A stretch of 64,000 nt of DNA. It comes from Achatina immaculata. Lineage: Eukaryota > Mollusca > Gastropoda > Stylommatophora > Achatinidae. The DNA lies in contig CM019701.1 of the NCBI GenBank assembly GCA_009760885.1, positions 37,462,697 through 37,526,696 of the forward strand, given 5' to 3'. The notes under the pieces are model-generated. The model saw only the letters and a program-made list of their open reading frames with translations. It was not told where the DNA came from and searched no databases. Within the stretch, counting starts at the first letter, position 1. The number at the start of each line of letters is the position of its first letter. This document shows, in pieces, positions 1 through 11,307 of the stretch. A program made the translations under genes and the position numbers.

Positions 1-566
1 AGATCTGACTAGCAAGATCTGGCACGGTAACAACAAACGAAATCGTGGTTCAGTATCCTGTCTCATTGTGGTCGTGTCTTTTATTTTCAGTTTTGGCTAT
101 AATTTTCTTAAATAAGTGTCTAACTTTATGTCTATTCTCTCTCCACGTGACCAAGTTTATTGCCAGTTCTTCCAAGTCCTCGGTTCTAATCTCCCACGGA
201 TGGCTTACAAATAAAGGCGTTATCTTATAGTTGTAATTTACAATATTCCTATATTCGTCGTCGTACGTTGCTTGGGGATACATTTGTGACCCGCTTGGTT
301 CGCTGTTCTTAATCTTTATTTTGTTGAAAGTTAATAAAACTATTACACCCTCGTTTATTTTGCTCTACTTTTTATTTATTACGTTGTGAAGCCAGGAATA
401 CAGTGAAGTTTTATAATCGTATTTGAATGTTTTAGGGATTGGCAAATTACATCCTTTGATTTTAATGCTAATCTTCTGATGTTGTAAGACTACCATTTAG
501 AACTTTTGTGCTTTTCCTACGTTGATTTCTTCGCTTAGGGAGAAAGCAAGAATAACTTGTACTTTA

Positions 567-571
<5 letters not shown>
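1..571 (-). other. Unassigned flank with a weak reading frame
   Basis: AT-rich sequence with no recognisable homology. On the minus strand a frame at 283-50 starts with ATG and gives 77 residues, rich in charged residues (WRENRHKVRHLFKKI near the C-terminus) and free of low complexity. It could be the end of an unrecognised mobile-element ORF or chance. No splice or promoter context supports it as a gene. Confidence 0.2.

Positions 572-615
<44 letters not shown>
572..615. repeat. (TA)n microsatellite
   Basis: Uninterrupted TA dinucleotide run of about 22 units. Confidence 0.95.
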
Positions 616-624
<9 letters not shown>

Positions 625-637
625 CAATGAACTGTTC

Positions 638-752
638 AATCTCTCAGTCTTTACATAACCTGGAGTAGGAAATGCAAATTCTTCGTTGCCATCACTCGAT
701 GGAAGTGTAGGCAGGAGAATCATCACAAACTTTACTGTGCATTTTTTTTTTT
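638..752 (-). repeat. Dispersed repeat, copy 1 (inverted partner at 4029-4160)
   Basis: The reverse complement of this segment matches 4029-4160 over about 110 bp, including the shared words CCTGCCTACACTTCCATC and AAGTTTGTGATGATT. The two copies lie in opposite orientation about 3.4 kb apart with the mariner fragment between them. Its family is unknown; it may be the non-coding end of a transposon. Confidence 0.7.
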
Positions 753-1071
753 AGATCTTGTAGATTAGAGAAAGTGTGAAGTATTTCGTCGATTCAGTTA
801 TACTGGCCAGGAGTAGTAATATATAGTATTGACACTACATCTGACAGGAGAAATTGTAAGCTGTTGTGGAATTTGCAGACCGTTGTTTTACTAAACAGCT
901 TATCTCACGACTTATTCTACTAATAAGCAACCAAGAAACAGCCAAAGGGAAGTCTGGAAGTTGATATAGAAGAACATACATAGGTTTAACTGTTAAAGAT
1001 TTTTTTTTGTTTGCAGAATATCACAAGAGAAGTGGTCAGGCAATATTTTCTCGTTTCAGCGAAGGAAATCT
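753..1071. other. No feature seen
   Basis: Unique-looking AT-rich sequence. No homology, repeat or RNA gene recognised. Confidence 0.5.
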
Positions 1072-1203
1072 TGAATTATCACATACACGAAGATAACAAA
1101 GTCTTGAGTTATCATATACAAGAAGATAACAAAGTATTGAGTTATCACATACAAGAAGACCACCAAGTATTCAGGTATCATATACAAGTAGATCACAAAA
1201 TCA
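1072..1203. repeat. 33 bp minisatellite, 4 units
   Basis: Four units of exactly 33 bp, each carrying the core TATCA-ATACA-GA-GAT-ACAAAGT. The unit length is a multiple of three, so the plus strand stays open and reads an 11-residue period (SYHIQEDNKVL). This is most simply a by-product of the repeat, not evidence of a gene. The 247 bp after it (1204-1450) show nothing recognisable. Confidence 0.9.
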
Positions 1204-1450
1204 TTTAATTGTTTCTTAGCTTGTTCTCCTTGGAACACAATAACTGAAAGTTTACCTTCAACTTTTGTCTATGGAAAGAGGCAATGAAAATAATGAAGAA
1301 AACTAATAGAAAGTAAGCAGAATTTTGTAACTTGAAAAAAAAAATTAGGGGCTACTCCAAAATAAACTGTACCCAAATGGGATCATTGTCCAGATTTGTC
1401 CAAATAAGGGCCAGTGTAGTCTGGTAAAATGTAAAATACAGCGTAATTTT

Positions 1451-1850
1451 GGTGTCTCACATCACTCCCTTCCCATCAGTCTACCCATGGTAAGCGTTTT
1501 GGTGTCTCCTATCACTCCCTTCCCATCAGTCTACCCATGGTAAGCGTTTTGGTGTCTCCTATCACTCCCTTCTCATCAGTTTACCCATGGTAAGCGTTTT
1601 GGTGTCTCCTATCACTCCCTTCCCATCAGTCTACCCATGGTAAGCGTTTTGGTGTCTCCTATCACTCCCTTCCCATCAGTCTACCCATGGTAAGCGTTTT
1701 GGTGTCTCCTATCACTCCCTTCCCATCAGTCTACCCATGGTAAGCGTTTTGGTGTCTCCTATCACTCCCTTCCCATCAGTCTACCCATGGTAAGCGTTTT
1801 GGTGTCTCCTATCACTCCCTTCCCATCAGTCTACCCATGGTAAGCATTCT
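1451..1850. repeat. 50 bp minisatellite, 8 units
   Basis: Eight head-to-tail units of exactly 50 bp (starts at 1451, 1501, 1551 and so on). Units are nearly identical, differing mainly in the first (CTCAC for CTCCT) and third. The high identity suggests recent amplification or ongoing homogenisation. Confidence 0.97.
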
Positions 1851-2018
1851 GGCTTCCAAATGTAAAGGTCCCAAACGGTTACCTGATTTTTTTTTGTTTT
1901 TTGTTTTGGCGAAAAAGGGGAGGGGGCAAGAAAAGAGAGATTACTTCTAAGATGACGTGGAGAGTTGTATGGTGAGGTATTGCCCCGCTGTCTGTAAAAC
2001 AGGAGTATCTACCTAGCT

Positions 2019-2695
2019 TTGTGTTACTGTTTGTGTGGCTGTGACGAAGAGCTACATATCAGCTGTCTAATTTCGTGTTACTGTTTGTGCGGCTGTGACG
2101 AAGAGCTACTTATTAGCTGTCTAACTTCGTGTTAATGTTTGTGTGGCTGTGACAAAGAGTTACCTATCAGCTGTCTAATTTCGTGTTAATGTTTGTGTGG
2201 CTGTGACGAAGAGCTACATATCAGCTGTCTAATTTCGTGTTAATGTTTGTGTGGCTGTGACGAAGAGCTACATATCAGCTGTCTAATTTCGTGTTAATGT
2301 TTGTGTGGCTGTGACGAAGAGCTACATATCAGCTGTCTAATTTCGTGTTAATGTTTGTGTGGCTGTGACGAAGAGCTACATATCAGCTGTCTAATTTCGT
2401 GTTAATGTTTGTGTGGCTGTGACGAAGAGCTACATATCAGCTGTCTAATTTCCTGTTAATGTTTGTGTGGCTGTGACAAAGAGTTACCTATCAGCTGTCT
2501 AATTTCCTGTTAATGTTTGTGTGGCTGTGACAAAGAGCTACCTATCAGCTGTCTAATTTCGTGTTAATGTTTGTGTGGCTGTGACAAAGAGCTACATATC
2601 AGCTGTCTAATTTCGTGTTAATGTTTGTGTGGCTGTGACAAAGAGCTACATATCAGCTGTCTAATTTCGTGTTAATGTTTGTGTGGCTGTGATGG
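2019..2695. repeat. 54 bp minisatellite, about 12.5 units
   Basis: Units begin GTGTGGCTGTGACGAAGAGC at 54 bp spacing (2033, 2087, 2141 and so on to 2681). Variants (GACGAAGAGC or GACAAAGAG; TTACT or TTAAT) fall in runs, which points to block duplication. The array ends just before the mariner fragment. Confidence 0.97.
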
Positions 2696-2704
2696 CAATC
2701 AAAC

Positions 2705-3253
2705 TACGATGGGTGATTGATAAGTTCTCAGCATAAGGTACAAATACTTGAAACACACAGTTGATATTAGGCGCATATGCAGATCAGGTTAATGTAAGAT
2801 TAAACACAAAGTTTCAAGAAATTAACTGCAACCAGTTTTTTTTACAGGCTACTGAAGTGGTAAGGGGTGACAGAAATTGAGAAAATGGATAAAATTTCTC
2901 ATCGAGCAGTCATTCGCTACCTCTGCATCAAGGGCTTATCAACGAGGGAGATCCACGAAGATATGGTAGAGACTAGGGGAAAATACCCCTTCTTACAGTA
3001 CAGTGAAGAAATGGGCAGCTCAATTCAAACATGGAAGGGAGAGTTTGGAAGTTGATCCCGTCCAGGAAGACCAAGAACAGTAACCACCGATGACACCACA
3101 GGCAGAATCCATGACATGATATTGGAGGATCGACGACTAACTGAGCGGTACATTGATACTGAGTTGGGCATCTCCCAGGAACGTGTTCATGCCATTATTC
3201 ACAATGATCTTCAAATGACAAAGGTCTCTGCTCGATGGGTCCCGAAACGCTGA
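2705..3253 (+). mobile_element. Mariner-like element, 5' fragment of transposase
   Basis: Encodes the N-terminal helix-turn-helix half of a mariner (Tc1/mariner) transposase. Translation from the ATG at 2884 gives a first HTH (KISHRAVIRYLCIKGLSTREI), then after a TGA at 3053 the same frame continues GRPRTVTTDD, DDRRL-like EDRRLTE, ISQERVHAIIHNDL and ARWVPKR. These are the GRPxTxxT linker, the second HTH and the WVPR/LL motif of mariners. The start at about 2708 (GGGTGATTGATAAGTT) resembles a mariner terminal repeat. The catalytic DD34D domain and right terminus are missing; the sequence passes into a pyrimidine tract at 3284. It is a dead, truncated copy. Confidence 0.85.
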
Positions 3254-3283
3254 AAATATGAGTAACGACATCTTTCTTACAGT

Positions 3284-3935
3284 ATGTTCTCTCTGTCTAG
3301 CTTAATCTCTCTCTCTCTATCTCTCTCTCTGTCTCTTTGTTTCTCTCTGTGTGTTTTCTCCCACTCTCTGTGTTTCTCTTTCTATTTCTCCCTCTCTCTG
3401 TGTTTCTCTTTCTGTTTCTCTCTCTCTCTGTTTCTCTGTGTTTCTCTCTCCGTTTCTCTGTGTGTGCTTCCCTCTGTTTCTCTGTCTCTGTTTCTCTCTC
3501 TCTGTCTCTGTTTCTCTTTCTCCTTCTCTCATTCTGTTTCTCTCTCTGTTTCTCTCTCTTTCTTTCTGCTTCTCTCTCTTTCTTTCTCTCTATCTCTCTG
3601 TTTTTCGTTCTCCCTGTTTCTCTCTCTCTCTCTCTCTGTTTCTATTTCTCAGTCTCTCTCTTTGTTTCTCTTTCTCTTTCTCTATCTCTCATTCTTTTTC
3701 TCTATCTGTTTATTTCTCTTTCTTTCTCTGTTTCTCTCTATCTCTCTGTTTTTCTCTCTCTCATTCTGTTTCTTTCTCTGTTTCTCTCTGTTTCTTTCTC
3801 CGTCTGTCTGTCTCTCTCTCTGATTTTCTCTCTCTCTGTTTCTGTTTCTCTCTCTCTCTCTGTGTTTCTGTTTCTCTCTCTCTCTCTGTTTCTGCTTCTT
3901 TCTTTCTGTTTCTCTCTCTCTCTCTCTCTACACCC
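3284..3935. repeat. 650 bp polypyrimidine tract, (CT)n/(TCTG)n-like
   Basis: Almost pure C/T on the plus strand with scattered G, built from TCTCTCTCTG, TTTCTCTG and TTCTTTCTCT blocks. All three frames are open and give Ser/Leu/Phe-rich nonsense, so the long frames here are artefacts. Strand-asymmetric tracts of this length can form triplex (H-DNA). Confidence 0.95.
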
Positions 3936-4028
3936 TCCCCCTTTTGCTTTTCGCTAAAAGCAAAGTTCACTAAAGAAATAATGCTTATAAGTAATTTTTT
4001 AAAAACCCATAATGTTATGAAGTACAGA

Positions 4029-4160
4029 AAAAAATGCACACTAAAGTTTGTGATGATTTTCCTGCCTACACTTCCATCAAGTGATAGCAATGAAATTTTT
4101 GCATCTCCTACTTCAGGTTACGTACAGGCTGGAAGATCAAACAGTTGCAAAAAAAAAAAT
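4029..4160 (+). repeat. Dispersed repeat, copy 2 (inverted partner at 638-752)
   Basis: Matches the reverse complement of 638-752 and ends in an A-rich run (about 4149-4160), as the partner does on its own strand. Family unknown. The A-rich end suggests a transposon 3' end, but no coding part is visible. Confidence 0.7.
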
Positions 4161-4297
4161 AACGACATACTCACTATATACCTGGCCACGTTCACGAATA
4201 AAATGCGTCTCCCTTGAAAACAACTCAAAACAATTCCTTGAGCTATGTTTCGTTTCGCTTCGTGTCTGCGTCCACATGAAACGAAACAAAACATGTT

Positions 4298-4298
<1 letters not shown>

Positions 4299-4350
<52 letters not shown>

Positions 4351-4363
4351 TTACTACTACTAC
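4299..4363. repeat. (TAC)n microsatellite
   Basis: About 21 CTA/TAC trinucleotides with one interruption (TTA), followed by degenerate ACAACAATAACTACTA sequence. Confidence 0.95.
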
Positions 4364-4510
4364 GTACTTACATAACAACAATAACTACTACTAATACTAC
4401 TTCAATCGCTGCAGTTACCACAACTCTCAATATCATTCTGTACTTTTTGTCCTTAGTGGTATATGACAACAGTGAATCTCCAGTTCTCTTCGACTCTTGG
4501 ATAGCTCATG

Positions 4511-4770
4511 CCCGCCTCATTAAGTGCCCTTGTCTTTATGTCCACCTCATTAAGTGCCCTTGCCTTTACGTCCACCTCAAGAAGTGCCCTTGTTATATTT
4601 ATGTTCACTTCAAGAAGTGCCCTTGTCTTTACGTCCACCTCATGAAGTGCTCTTGTCGTCTTTATGCTTTTGCCCTTATCGTCTTCATGCTTATCTCATT
4701 AAGTCTCCGTGTCGTCTTTATGCTAATCTCATGAAGTGCCCTTGTTGTCTTCATGCCCCATCCAGAAAGC
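4511..4770. repeat. About 30 bp degenerate minisatellite
   Basis: Repeats of AAGTGCCCTTGTCTTTA-GTCCACCTCA-type units, 27-33 bp long, about 8 copies. Later units are more diverged (GTCGTCTTTATGC). Confidence 0.85.
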
Positions 4771-4884
4771 TTACCGAAGGTGGACCATAAATCAGCTCCT
4801 TTTTGCTGACGACCATCACTTACAGCCACACCGGAGAACGGCCTGCGCCAGACAATGGGTAACTTAGCAAAGTAAAAGCCACAA

Positions 4885-5475
4885 CACGAAGATCAGTGTT
4901 GAAAAAGACGGAAGTCATGAACATTGCCAGAGAAGAAAACCCAGCAAATATTCTCCTAGAGAATCAGCCTTTGAAAGAGATGAAGCTTTTCAAATGCCTG
5001 GGTAGTTTTTATCCTCTGGGAAAATCGATGCTGAAATTGAGAACATGTGCAGTAAAGCAAATCAGATCATGGATAACTGACACCTTTACTGAAAAAAATA
5101 CAAATGAAATCAAAAGCACAAGAGAATTTTCCTACCAACTCTGTGCTATAAGTGTCAAACATGGACACTAACATCTAAAAACAAAAGGAAAATCTTCAAG
5201 ACAGAAATGAGATTTTATTTATACTAAATATAACAAGAACAGACCAAATCAGAAATGACACCATCAGGGCAAGGGCTGGAGTAACACTGGCACTACAAAA
5301 CAGCCAGAAACAACACGTCAGATGGTTTAACCACATTACATGGCTACCGCCCGACCGCATACAACAGAAAACATTCGTGCTAAGAATTGTAGGAAAGGAA
5401 GGGAGAGAAGCCCCCTCACGCAAGAGAGGGAAAATTAACTCTTTCATTCCAAAACATCACTGGTGGTGCTGGAAG
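4885..5475 (+). mobile_element. LINE reverse transcriptase C-terminal fragment, decayed
   Basis: Three-frame translation gives KTEVMNIAREENPANILLEN, then EIENMCSKANQIM, TLCYKCQTWTLTSKNKRK, then RAGVTPALQNSQKQHVRWFN and HITWLPPDRI. This is the order seen after the YADD box in RTE-like non-LTR retrotransposons (thumb and C-terminal region). At least three frame changes are needed, so the copy is dead. No endonuclease or palm is present upstream. Confidence 0.8.
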
Positions 5476-6238
5476 TTAAGCGCATTATTGTGAATCAAAG
5501 CTCAGTGTAGTTTTTAGGACCGGTCTAAATAAAATGAAAAGTAGGAGATTTCTAATCCAAACCTTAGTTTAAAGTATGCAGTAACGTCATTCCAGTTTCT
5601 TTATAGCAAATCTCCCATCAAAGCTGATTTTAGCTGAGCACGAACATTAATTCAGGAATAAAATAGTCGAATATCCCATTATATGAAACAAATTGTCGAG
5701 CCTTATCAAGACCGTCTATTTGTCCCCCTCAACACTGAAAAATATAGGGGAAGAAGACAAGACAAAGCAAATCCATCTTTCCGCATTGCTAAGTAGTGCT
5801 CAGAACACAAAAACCACAGCTACTATTAACACTTAACACTAAATTTACATGCTCTACTTGGAAGCTATTGCCATGAACCAAATGACTGGTTATATAACCT
5901 TGACGCAGGCTAGGTCGCCGACTCGTAAGCTGTTGCATCAAGAGCGTCTATCCCAGCTAACATTGGGTATAGGTCAAAGGTGAAAACTCTCTTATACATT
6001 TTCTCTTACTCACCCCCCCTCCTCCCGTTCACCCACACACACAGATACACTTACATCCACTATGTTCTTTTTCCATTATCACCGTCTAAACAAGTTTGGC
6101 TTCGTTAAGATCTTCCATTGCTGTTGCGTTTCATTCCCACCGAGTTTCTTGATGCGACAAGAATACACACAAACCACTCTTATCTTCACTACTGTCAGTG
6201 GGTCGTACATTTTTTTTTTTGAGCATAGCACTTCTGTG
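5476..6238. other. No gene seen
   Basis: No homology recognised. Contains a C-rich run near 6009 and a poly-T run near 6210. Confidence 0.5.
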
Positions 6239-6461
6239 ATAGATGACATCAGTGAGCTAGTGACGGGAGGAGATAAATGACACCAGTGGGCTTATAGATG
6301 ACATCAGTGAGCTTGTGACGGGAGGAGATAGATGACATCAGTGGGCTTGTGACGGGAGGAGATAGCTGACATCAGTGAGCTAGTGACGGGAGGAGATAGA
6401 TGACATCACTGAGCTTGCGACGGGAGGAAATAGATGACATCAGTGAGCTAGTGACGGGAGG
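6239..6461. repeat. 34 bp minisatellite, about 6.5 units
   Basis: Units of GAGATAGATGACATCAGTGA plus GCTTGTGACGGGAG, with one shortened unit near 6290. Substitutions (CTAG/CTTG, AGTG/ACTG) vary between units. Confidence 0.93.
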
Positions 6462-7343
6462 ACATCTTCTGCGTGTTTCTTTTGTCTGTGAAGACGCTGG
6501 TAGTTCAGGCGGTATTTGTTTTATATGTATAAACTGTTGAGCATTCTTTTCCTGAACCTTTTCCATTACTGCTGGCTCTACCAATATCTCGTGGACAGAA
6601 TGGATGGTGGAACTACGAGTGTATTGAGAGAACCCAATGCAAAAAAAAATGAATGAAATAAAGTTATTAAAATGGTCACAACCTAAACTGTGGTGTGTGA
6701 AACTAATATATATATATATATATGTGAAGGAAAAAACATTTAATGTGGCCGTGTAACCATCTCAGGTATTCACAATGGAAAACCCTGTTTTCTTACTCTG
6801 GATACGACTTCTGCTTTTTCTCTGCGATCTGCTTCTGTGTTCTGGCTAAAGTCTGGATAGAAGCACTGCCTATTTACGAGGAGAAGCTCGGGAGATAGGT
6901 GAGGGAAGAGGGAGGGAAGCGTCTCACGGGAGAGGTGACTGAAAGAGCGAGAGGGAGGTTGATGCTATTTGCGTATCCCGTGCATGCGAAGAGTTCTCTA
7001 ATCAATCGTGGGTACTGGGCGAGTCTGAGCAGAGGGTCGTACAAGTTGGATAGGAAGGCAAGAGATCGAAGGAAGATATCCAGTTCGATCAGACAGCATT
7101 TGTGTGCTGTCTGTGCTTAGAGTGAAAGAAAGAGCGCGTGGATAGCACACGAAGTAGGATACATAAAGCAGAGGATATACAATTCATTTGGTAAGTTTTT
7201 TGTTTTTTTTTACAGTGGTTTTAATTTCCTTAAAAGATAGGAGAGAATGGGATTCTAAACTATCGATTTATTTCATTTAGTAAGTGTACGACTAGAAAAC
7301 AGGACAAAAAAAAAACTCGTGTTTTAATGTAGATAGCTGTAAG
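6462..7343. other. No gene seen; short (TA)n and purine-rich block
   Basis: Contains (TA)8 at about 6707-6722 and a G/A-rich block at about 6880-6960. No protein or RNA homology recognised; the open frame through 6899-7120 has no family signature. Confidence 0.45.
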
Positions 7344-7503
7344 CAGCAGGTTGTAGCACTGACTGGCATAAAACAGCAGGTTGTAGCATTGACTGGCATA
7401 AAACAGCAGGTTGTAGCACTGACTGGCATAAAACAGCAGGTTGTAGCACTGACTGGCATAAAACAGCAGGTTGTAGCACTGACTGGCATAAAACAGCAGG
7501 TCA
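7344..7503. repeat. 30 bp minisatellite, 5.3 units
   Basis: Exact 30 bp period (CAGCAGGTTGTAGCACTGAC plus TGGCATAAAA) starting at 7344, 7374, 7404, 7434 and 7464. One unit carries CATTG for CACTG. The minus strand stays open with a 10-residue period. Confidence 0.96.
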
Positions 7504-7715
7504 CAGTTGTAGCAGTGGACGTAGAAGGTTTAACTGACAGTAGTACAAAGTACGTATGTGATGGGTGATGACTGGAGATGCAGAGTATGGGGCACTGATA
7601 AAATTTGCAAAATAATTGGTAGTGGATGTGAGCTTGATTGTGATAATAATAGTGATAGTATTTTGCTAATTACTTTTGATTAAAGAAGATTTAGTGACTG
7701 GTAGTACTGTCAGCG

Positions 7716-7895
7716 CAATACCGTTGATGATTATAGCGTGACTATAGTGTGAGGATTTAGTACTGTTGATGATTATAGTAGTGACCACAGTGTCAGGATT
7801 TAGCACTGTTGATGATTATAGTAGTGACCACAGTGTCAGGATTTAGTACTGTTGATGATTATAGTAATGACTATAGTGTCAGGATTTAATACCGC
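7716..7895. repeat. 43 bp minisatellite, about 4 units
   Basis: Units start GTTGATGATTATAGTAGTGA at 7723, 7765, 7808 and 7851. The first unit has lost a few bases. Confidence 0.9.
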
Positions 7896-8929
7896 TGACA
7901 ACAGCGGCATGGGCACTAGTGATGGCTGTAATGAATGTAGTATGGATGATAGCCCTGTGGATAATTGAGACAGTGATGGCTAAAGTTTTACGTGAAATAA
8001 TGGTGCCTTTGGTTTGATAGAAGCACTGATATTGCTGTTATTTGGCAGTGCTGTTGGAGCAGTAATTCTGATTATGGTATTGGTGGTGGTAAACGGTAAT
8101 GAGAAGATCGCTGACGACGATCATGTTACAGATTTTAATATTGCACATCTCAGTAATAATGATTGTATTGCTTTTAGTGGGAGTTGCATAGACTATAGCA
8201 GCAGTGGTGGTCGTTGTACTGGCCATGTTGCTGATCTGCGTTGTGATAATAATAATAATAAAAACATTATTCTTGGCGGCTGCAGTTATGTTGCCGATAA
8301 CAATCGTGCCCTGGCTGTACCAGATGCTGTGTTGATAACACTGCTACAGGCTGGTCATATTTATGGCACGATACCGATCGTAGAGTTATTGGTATGTCGA
8401 TGTTCGCTAGCAATGACGTCAATTGTCGTTATTCTGGAGATCCATTGGCGCACATAAAAAAACGGCTAGAAACAAACATAGAAAGTTATGTCACTACGGT
8501 AAGGTTGAATGTAGGTCACGTACTTTTGCGAGTGCGCGTTATAGATTCTCCTGTATGTGAGATGCTCTTGCCTGTGTATGTTGATGAAAAAGATGTAGGG
8601 AATGTTACAAGCATTATTGCCATGGCTGTTGAAGTAATGACATAGCTTCTTGACATATTCTTTTCCTGTATAGGATGTAATTTCTTTCTAGCAATATGTG
8701 TTTTCCAAATAATAAGTTCCACATTGCACTTATCTGATATTTTTCTTCACCTTGTATTGTAAAACGCCGATGAGAAATGAAGTTACCTTTTCTTGTTTTG
8801 GTTTGTTTTGTTTTTCTGTGGGTTTATGGATCAAGTGTAATACCTTTTCTCACCTTGATCTTGGTGGGCCGTTATTCACTTTCCACATTTGTTATTTATT
8901 TCGAGGTTGAAAGTATAAGTAAAATGATG
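7896..8929 (+). other. Cryptically simple sequence with an open frame, no gene supported
   Basis: Rich in GAT, GTT and AAT trinucleotides. A frame open to 8457 reads a hydrophobic start followed by Asn/Asp-rich sequence, but the first ATG is at 8074 and the composition follows the trinucleotide bias. I do not call it as coding. Confidence 0.4.
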
Positions 8930-9117
8930 ATGACTGGCAGGGTTCTGTCAAGAATTTGTAAGTGTTATAAAACTATTATTGGTGGGGATTCTGACAAGAA
9001 TTTGTAAGTGTGGTGAAAAACTATGACTGGCAGGGATTCTGACAAGAATTTGTAAGATGGTGTAAAATTATGACTGGCAGGGATTCTGACAAGAATTTGT
9101 AAGATGGTATAAAACTA
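8930..9117. repeat. About 48 bp minisatellite, 4 units
   Basis: Units of GACTGGCAGGGATTCTGACA plus AGAATTTGTAAG and a variable spacer of GTGTTATAAAACTAT type. Unit lengths differ by a few bases. Confidence 0.9.
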
Positions 9118-9264
9118 TTTCTTTTCCCTCCCTCCCCCTCTCCTGTCCATTCTGTTTTCATGGGACCCCTTAAAACAGGAAAAGCCCCTCCCCCCTTAAA
9201 ATGGGATAAGTCATTGGGACCCCAGAGCGGCTGGATCTTCATACTCCTGAATTAAATTTCTTTC

Positions 9265-9329
9265 TCTCACTCATTCACTCACTCACTCACTCACTCACTT
9301 ACTCACTCACTCACTCACTCACTCATTCA

Positions 9330-9361
<32 letters not shown>
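9265..9361. repeat. (TCAC)n passing into (TC)n microsatellite
   Basis: About 16 ACTC tetranucleotides with a few ATTC variants, then a (TC)n run. Before it, 9118-9240 is a C-rich block resembling the CCCCTTAAA words of the 57.0 kb array. Confidence 0.95.
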
Positions 9362-9802
9362 GAGCCTGGTCGTTTGGCTCCTTCCTGATTCGCTAATGAT
9401 GCCGATTCTTCTCACATATTTGTATATAATCAACGAAGACTGCACATCCCAGCAACAGTCCAATGTCTTTATTTGTTACATTTGTTTTCTCCTTTTCTTC
9501 CTAAATTTTTATTGCTTTTCATTTTGCACAGTGCGGAATTTACTTTATTATGCTATACATGCTTTGTGTATAGAGATCTTGTATTCTATATGTAAGGAGA
9601 TCTTATATTTCATTATACTGTATAATGTTATATAGAAGTCCATGTTATGTTCTAGAAAGAAATGTTTTAGACATAAACTTAATTTGACATTGAACGCAGC
9701 AGCAGTGGTATGAATGAGTTCATGATCTTTCTTTGTGATTTGTTTAGAGATTTTAGGGCTCTGATGCACAATGATATTCCTGTTAACTCTGTAGGATCCT
9801 TG

Positions 9803-9803
<1 letters not shown>

Positions 9804-9857
<54 letters not shown>
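9804..9857. repeat. (TA)n microsatellite
   Basis: About 27 TA units, uninterrupted. The 440 bp before it (9362-9803) show nothing recognisable. Confidence 0.95.
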
Positions 9858-9859
<2 letters not shown>

Positions 9860-11307
9860 TAAGAAGAAATCAAGTAATTTTTAAGAAACTGTCAGTTTGT
9901 GGGCAGTTAATATCAAAATAAGAATAAGCAGATTCCATCACTCTTACTATCAGATGTTTTACTACATAACAATGTTATCTGTTATTTTCAACCGTTTTAT
10001 GCTATTTCTGTTAAGTCTGTGACGTATGATAAACCATTATTGAAGGAATGATAAAACATGGACTCTTACGAGCAAGGCTTTGCTGGGAGATGCCAGTGGC
10101 CGTATCCCAAGTGGTCTGCTCATTGATCGGAGCGTGTCAGTGAAGCCAGCATCCCCGAACAAGATGATGAGTTCTTTGGCAGGGTCACGCGATTCCCTTT
10201 AGAAAAGCAATCTAAGCTACTTTCTTTATCTCCTAAACAAGGAGCTGGTAAACGCGAAGCTTTTTCATATTCTGAATTGGAGCTTGCCATTACTTCCTCT
10301 GGTAGCATTTATTTTAGGTCCGAGAAAACTGCAAGTTCAGTTTAGTGCATGTTTTATTGTTCACACAATTTAGTTTTCACAGAACAAGCAGAGAAAACAT
10401 TTTCTGCTGCACTGCTCAACTTATTTCGTTCAGTTACATCTTCCCTCCCAGCCAAAGACACTTTCATGTGGCCAGCCTAAATTCCTTCCACTGTGCTATA
10501 AGAAGCAGAGAAGGTAATGGCATATTTTCGTCCCGGAAGATGTTTTTTTTTAAGAAGGCAGATGTTATTTGTGGGTTTTTCCAAACATTATTATGCTTAA
10601 CAGCCTTCTCATGGCTGATTCTACCAAATGTTGGATACGCACACTTCTCCGCAGTAACAGCAAACAATATCCAGGTTGTAAGGAGTGGTCTACTTGCGCT
10701 TATTTCTTTTATGTTCAAGTTTGGCCTCTGTATTCTTCTCAGGCAATACTGCACTTTTACGTAGAGTTTCTCCAAGGGAATGAATCTGGACTGTTCGTTC
10801 CAGATAAATAATTTTTTAAAAAAGAGGTTAGGTGTGGGGTGTCGTGGTGAACAAACCAAAGACACATCTTAGTCAAAATGGTTCCGTAACAGCCTGTCGG
10901 TCTACATATCCTGCTTAACACCCTTTTGCTATCCTCACTATCGCTTCAGATTTATCTTCTGCCTCCAATCAATGGGTGTACTGGTAAATTGTTGGTTCTA
11001 AACTTATAATCTCTCTCTTTGTTCGTTTTTTTTTTGTTTATCAGTTTTTTTTTTAAAACCAGCTCTTGAAGATCGTGCTTGAACGATATGGTTACTTCAA
11101 GTGAAGTGAAAATTCTCAATTGAAACATTCATGCTTTTAGGAAATCTCTATGACATTTACCATAGCCATCAGCAGGTAGTGATGGAGCAACCTGTCATAA
11201 ACAGGAAAGGAAAATGTATGTGTGTGTTTTATTTATTTACTTATTTTTAAAGAAACACGAATATCCTCACAAAAGAACGCCCTATAAAGTAAACGGTGGA
11301 GGAGGGC
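9858..11307. other. No gene seen
   Basis: About 1.4 kb without tandem repeats. Overlapping open frames at 10345-10764 (plus) and 10464-10865 (minus) have no domain signature. The plus one lacks an ATG at its start. I regard both as chance frames. Confidence 0.4.

Noticed and set aside
572..615. TA run as a promoter TATA region
   Set aside because: Simple dinucleotide slippage repeat, found at many sites in the window without associated genes.
1451..1850. CRISPR-like array (50 bp regular repeats)
   Set aside because: Units are identical along their whole length with no unique spacers, there are no cas genes, and the DNA is eukaryotic. The same applies to the 54, 30 and 40 bp arrays.
3284..4217. 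Long overlapping open frames (up to 288 codons) of Ser/Leu/Phe
   Set aside because: They are translations of a polypyrimidine tract; all three frames are open for compositional reasons.
8014..8457. 147-codon frame with a hydrophobic N-terminus
   Set aside because: No ATG at the start, and the sequence is dominated by trinucleotide bias (GAT, GTT, AAT).
10345..10865. Pair of opposite-strand frames of 139 and 133 codons
   Set aside because: No family signature, the plus frame has no ATG start, and mutual overlap suggests chance; I could not support either as an exon.
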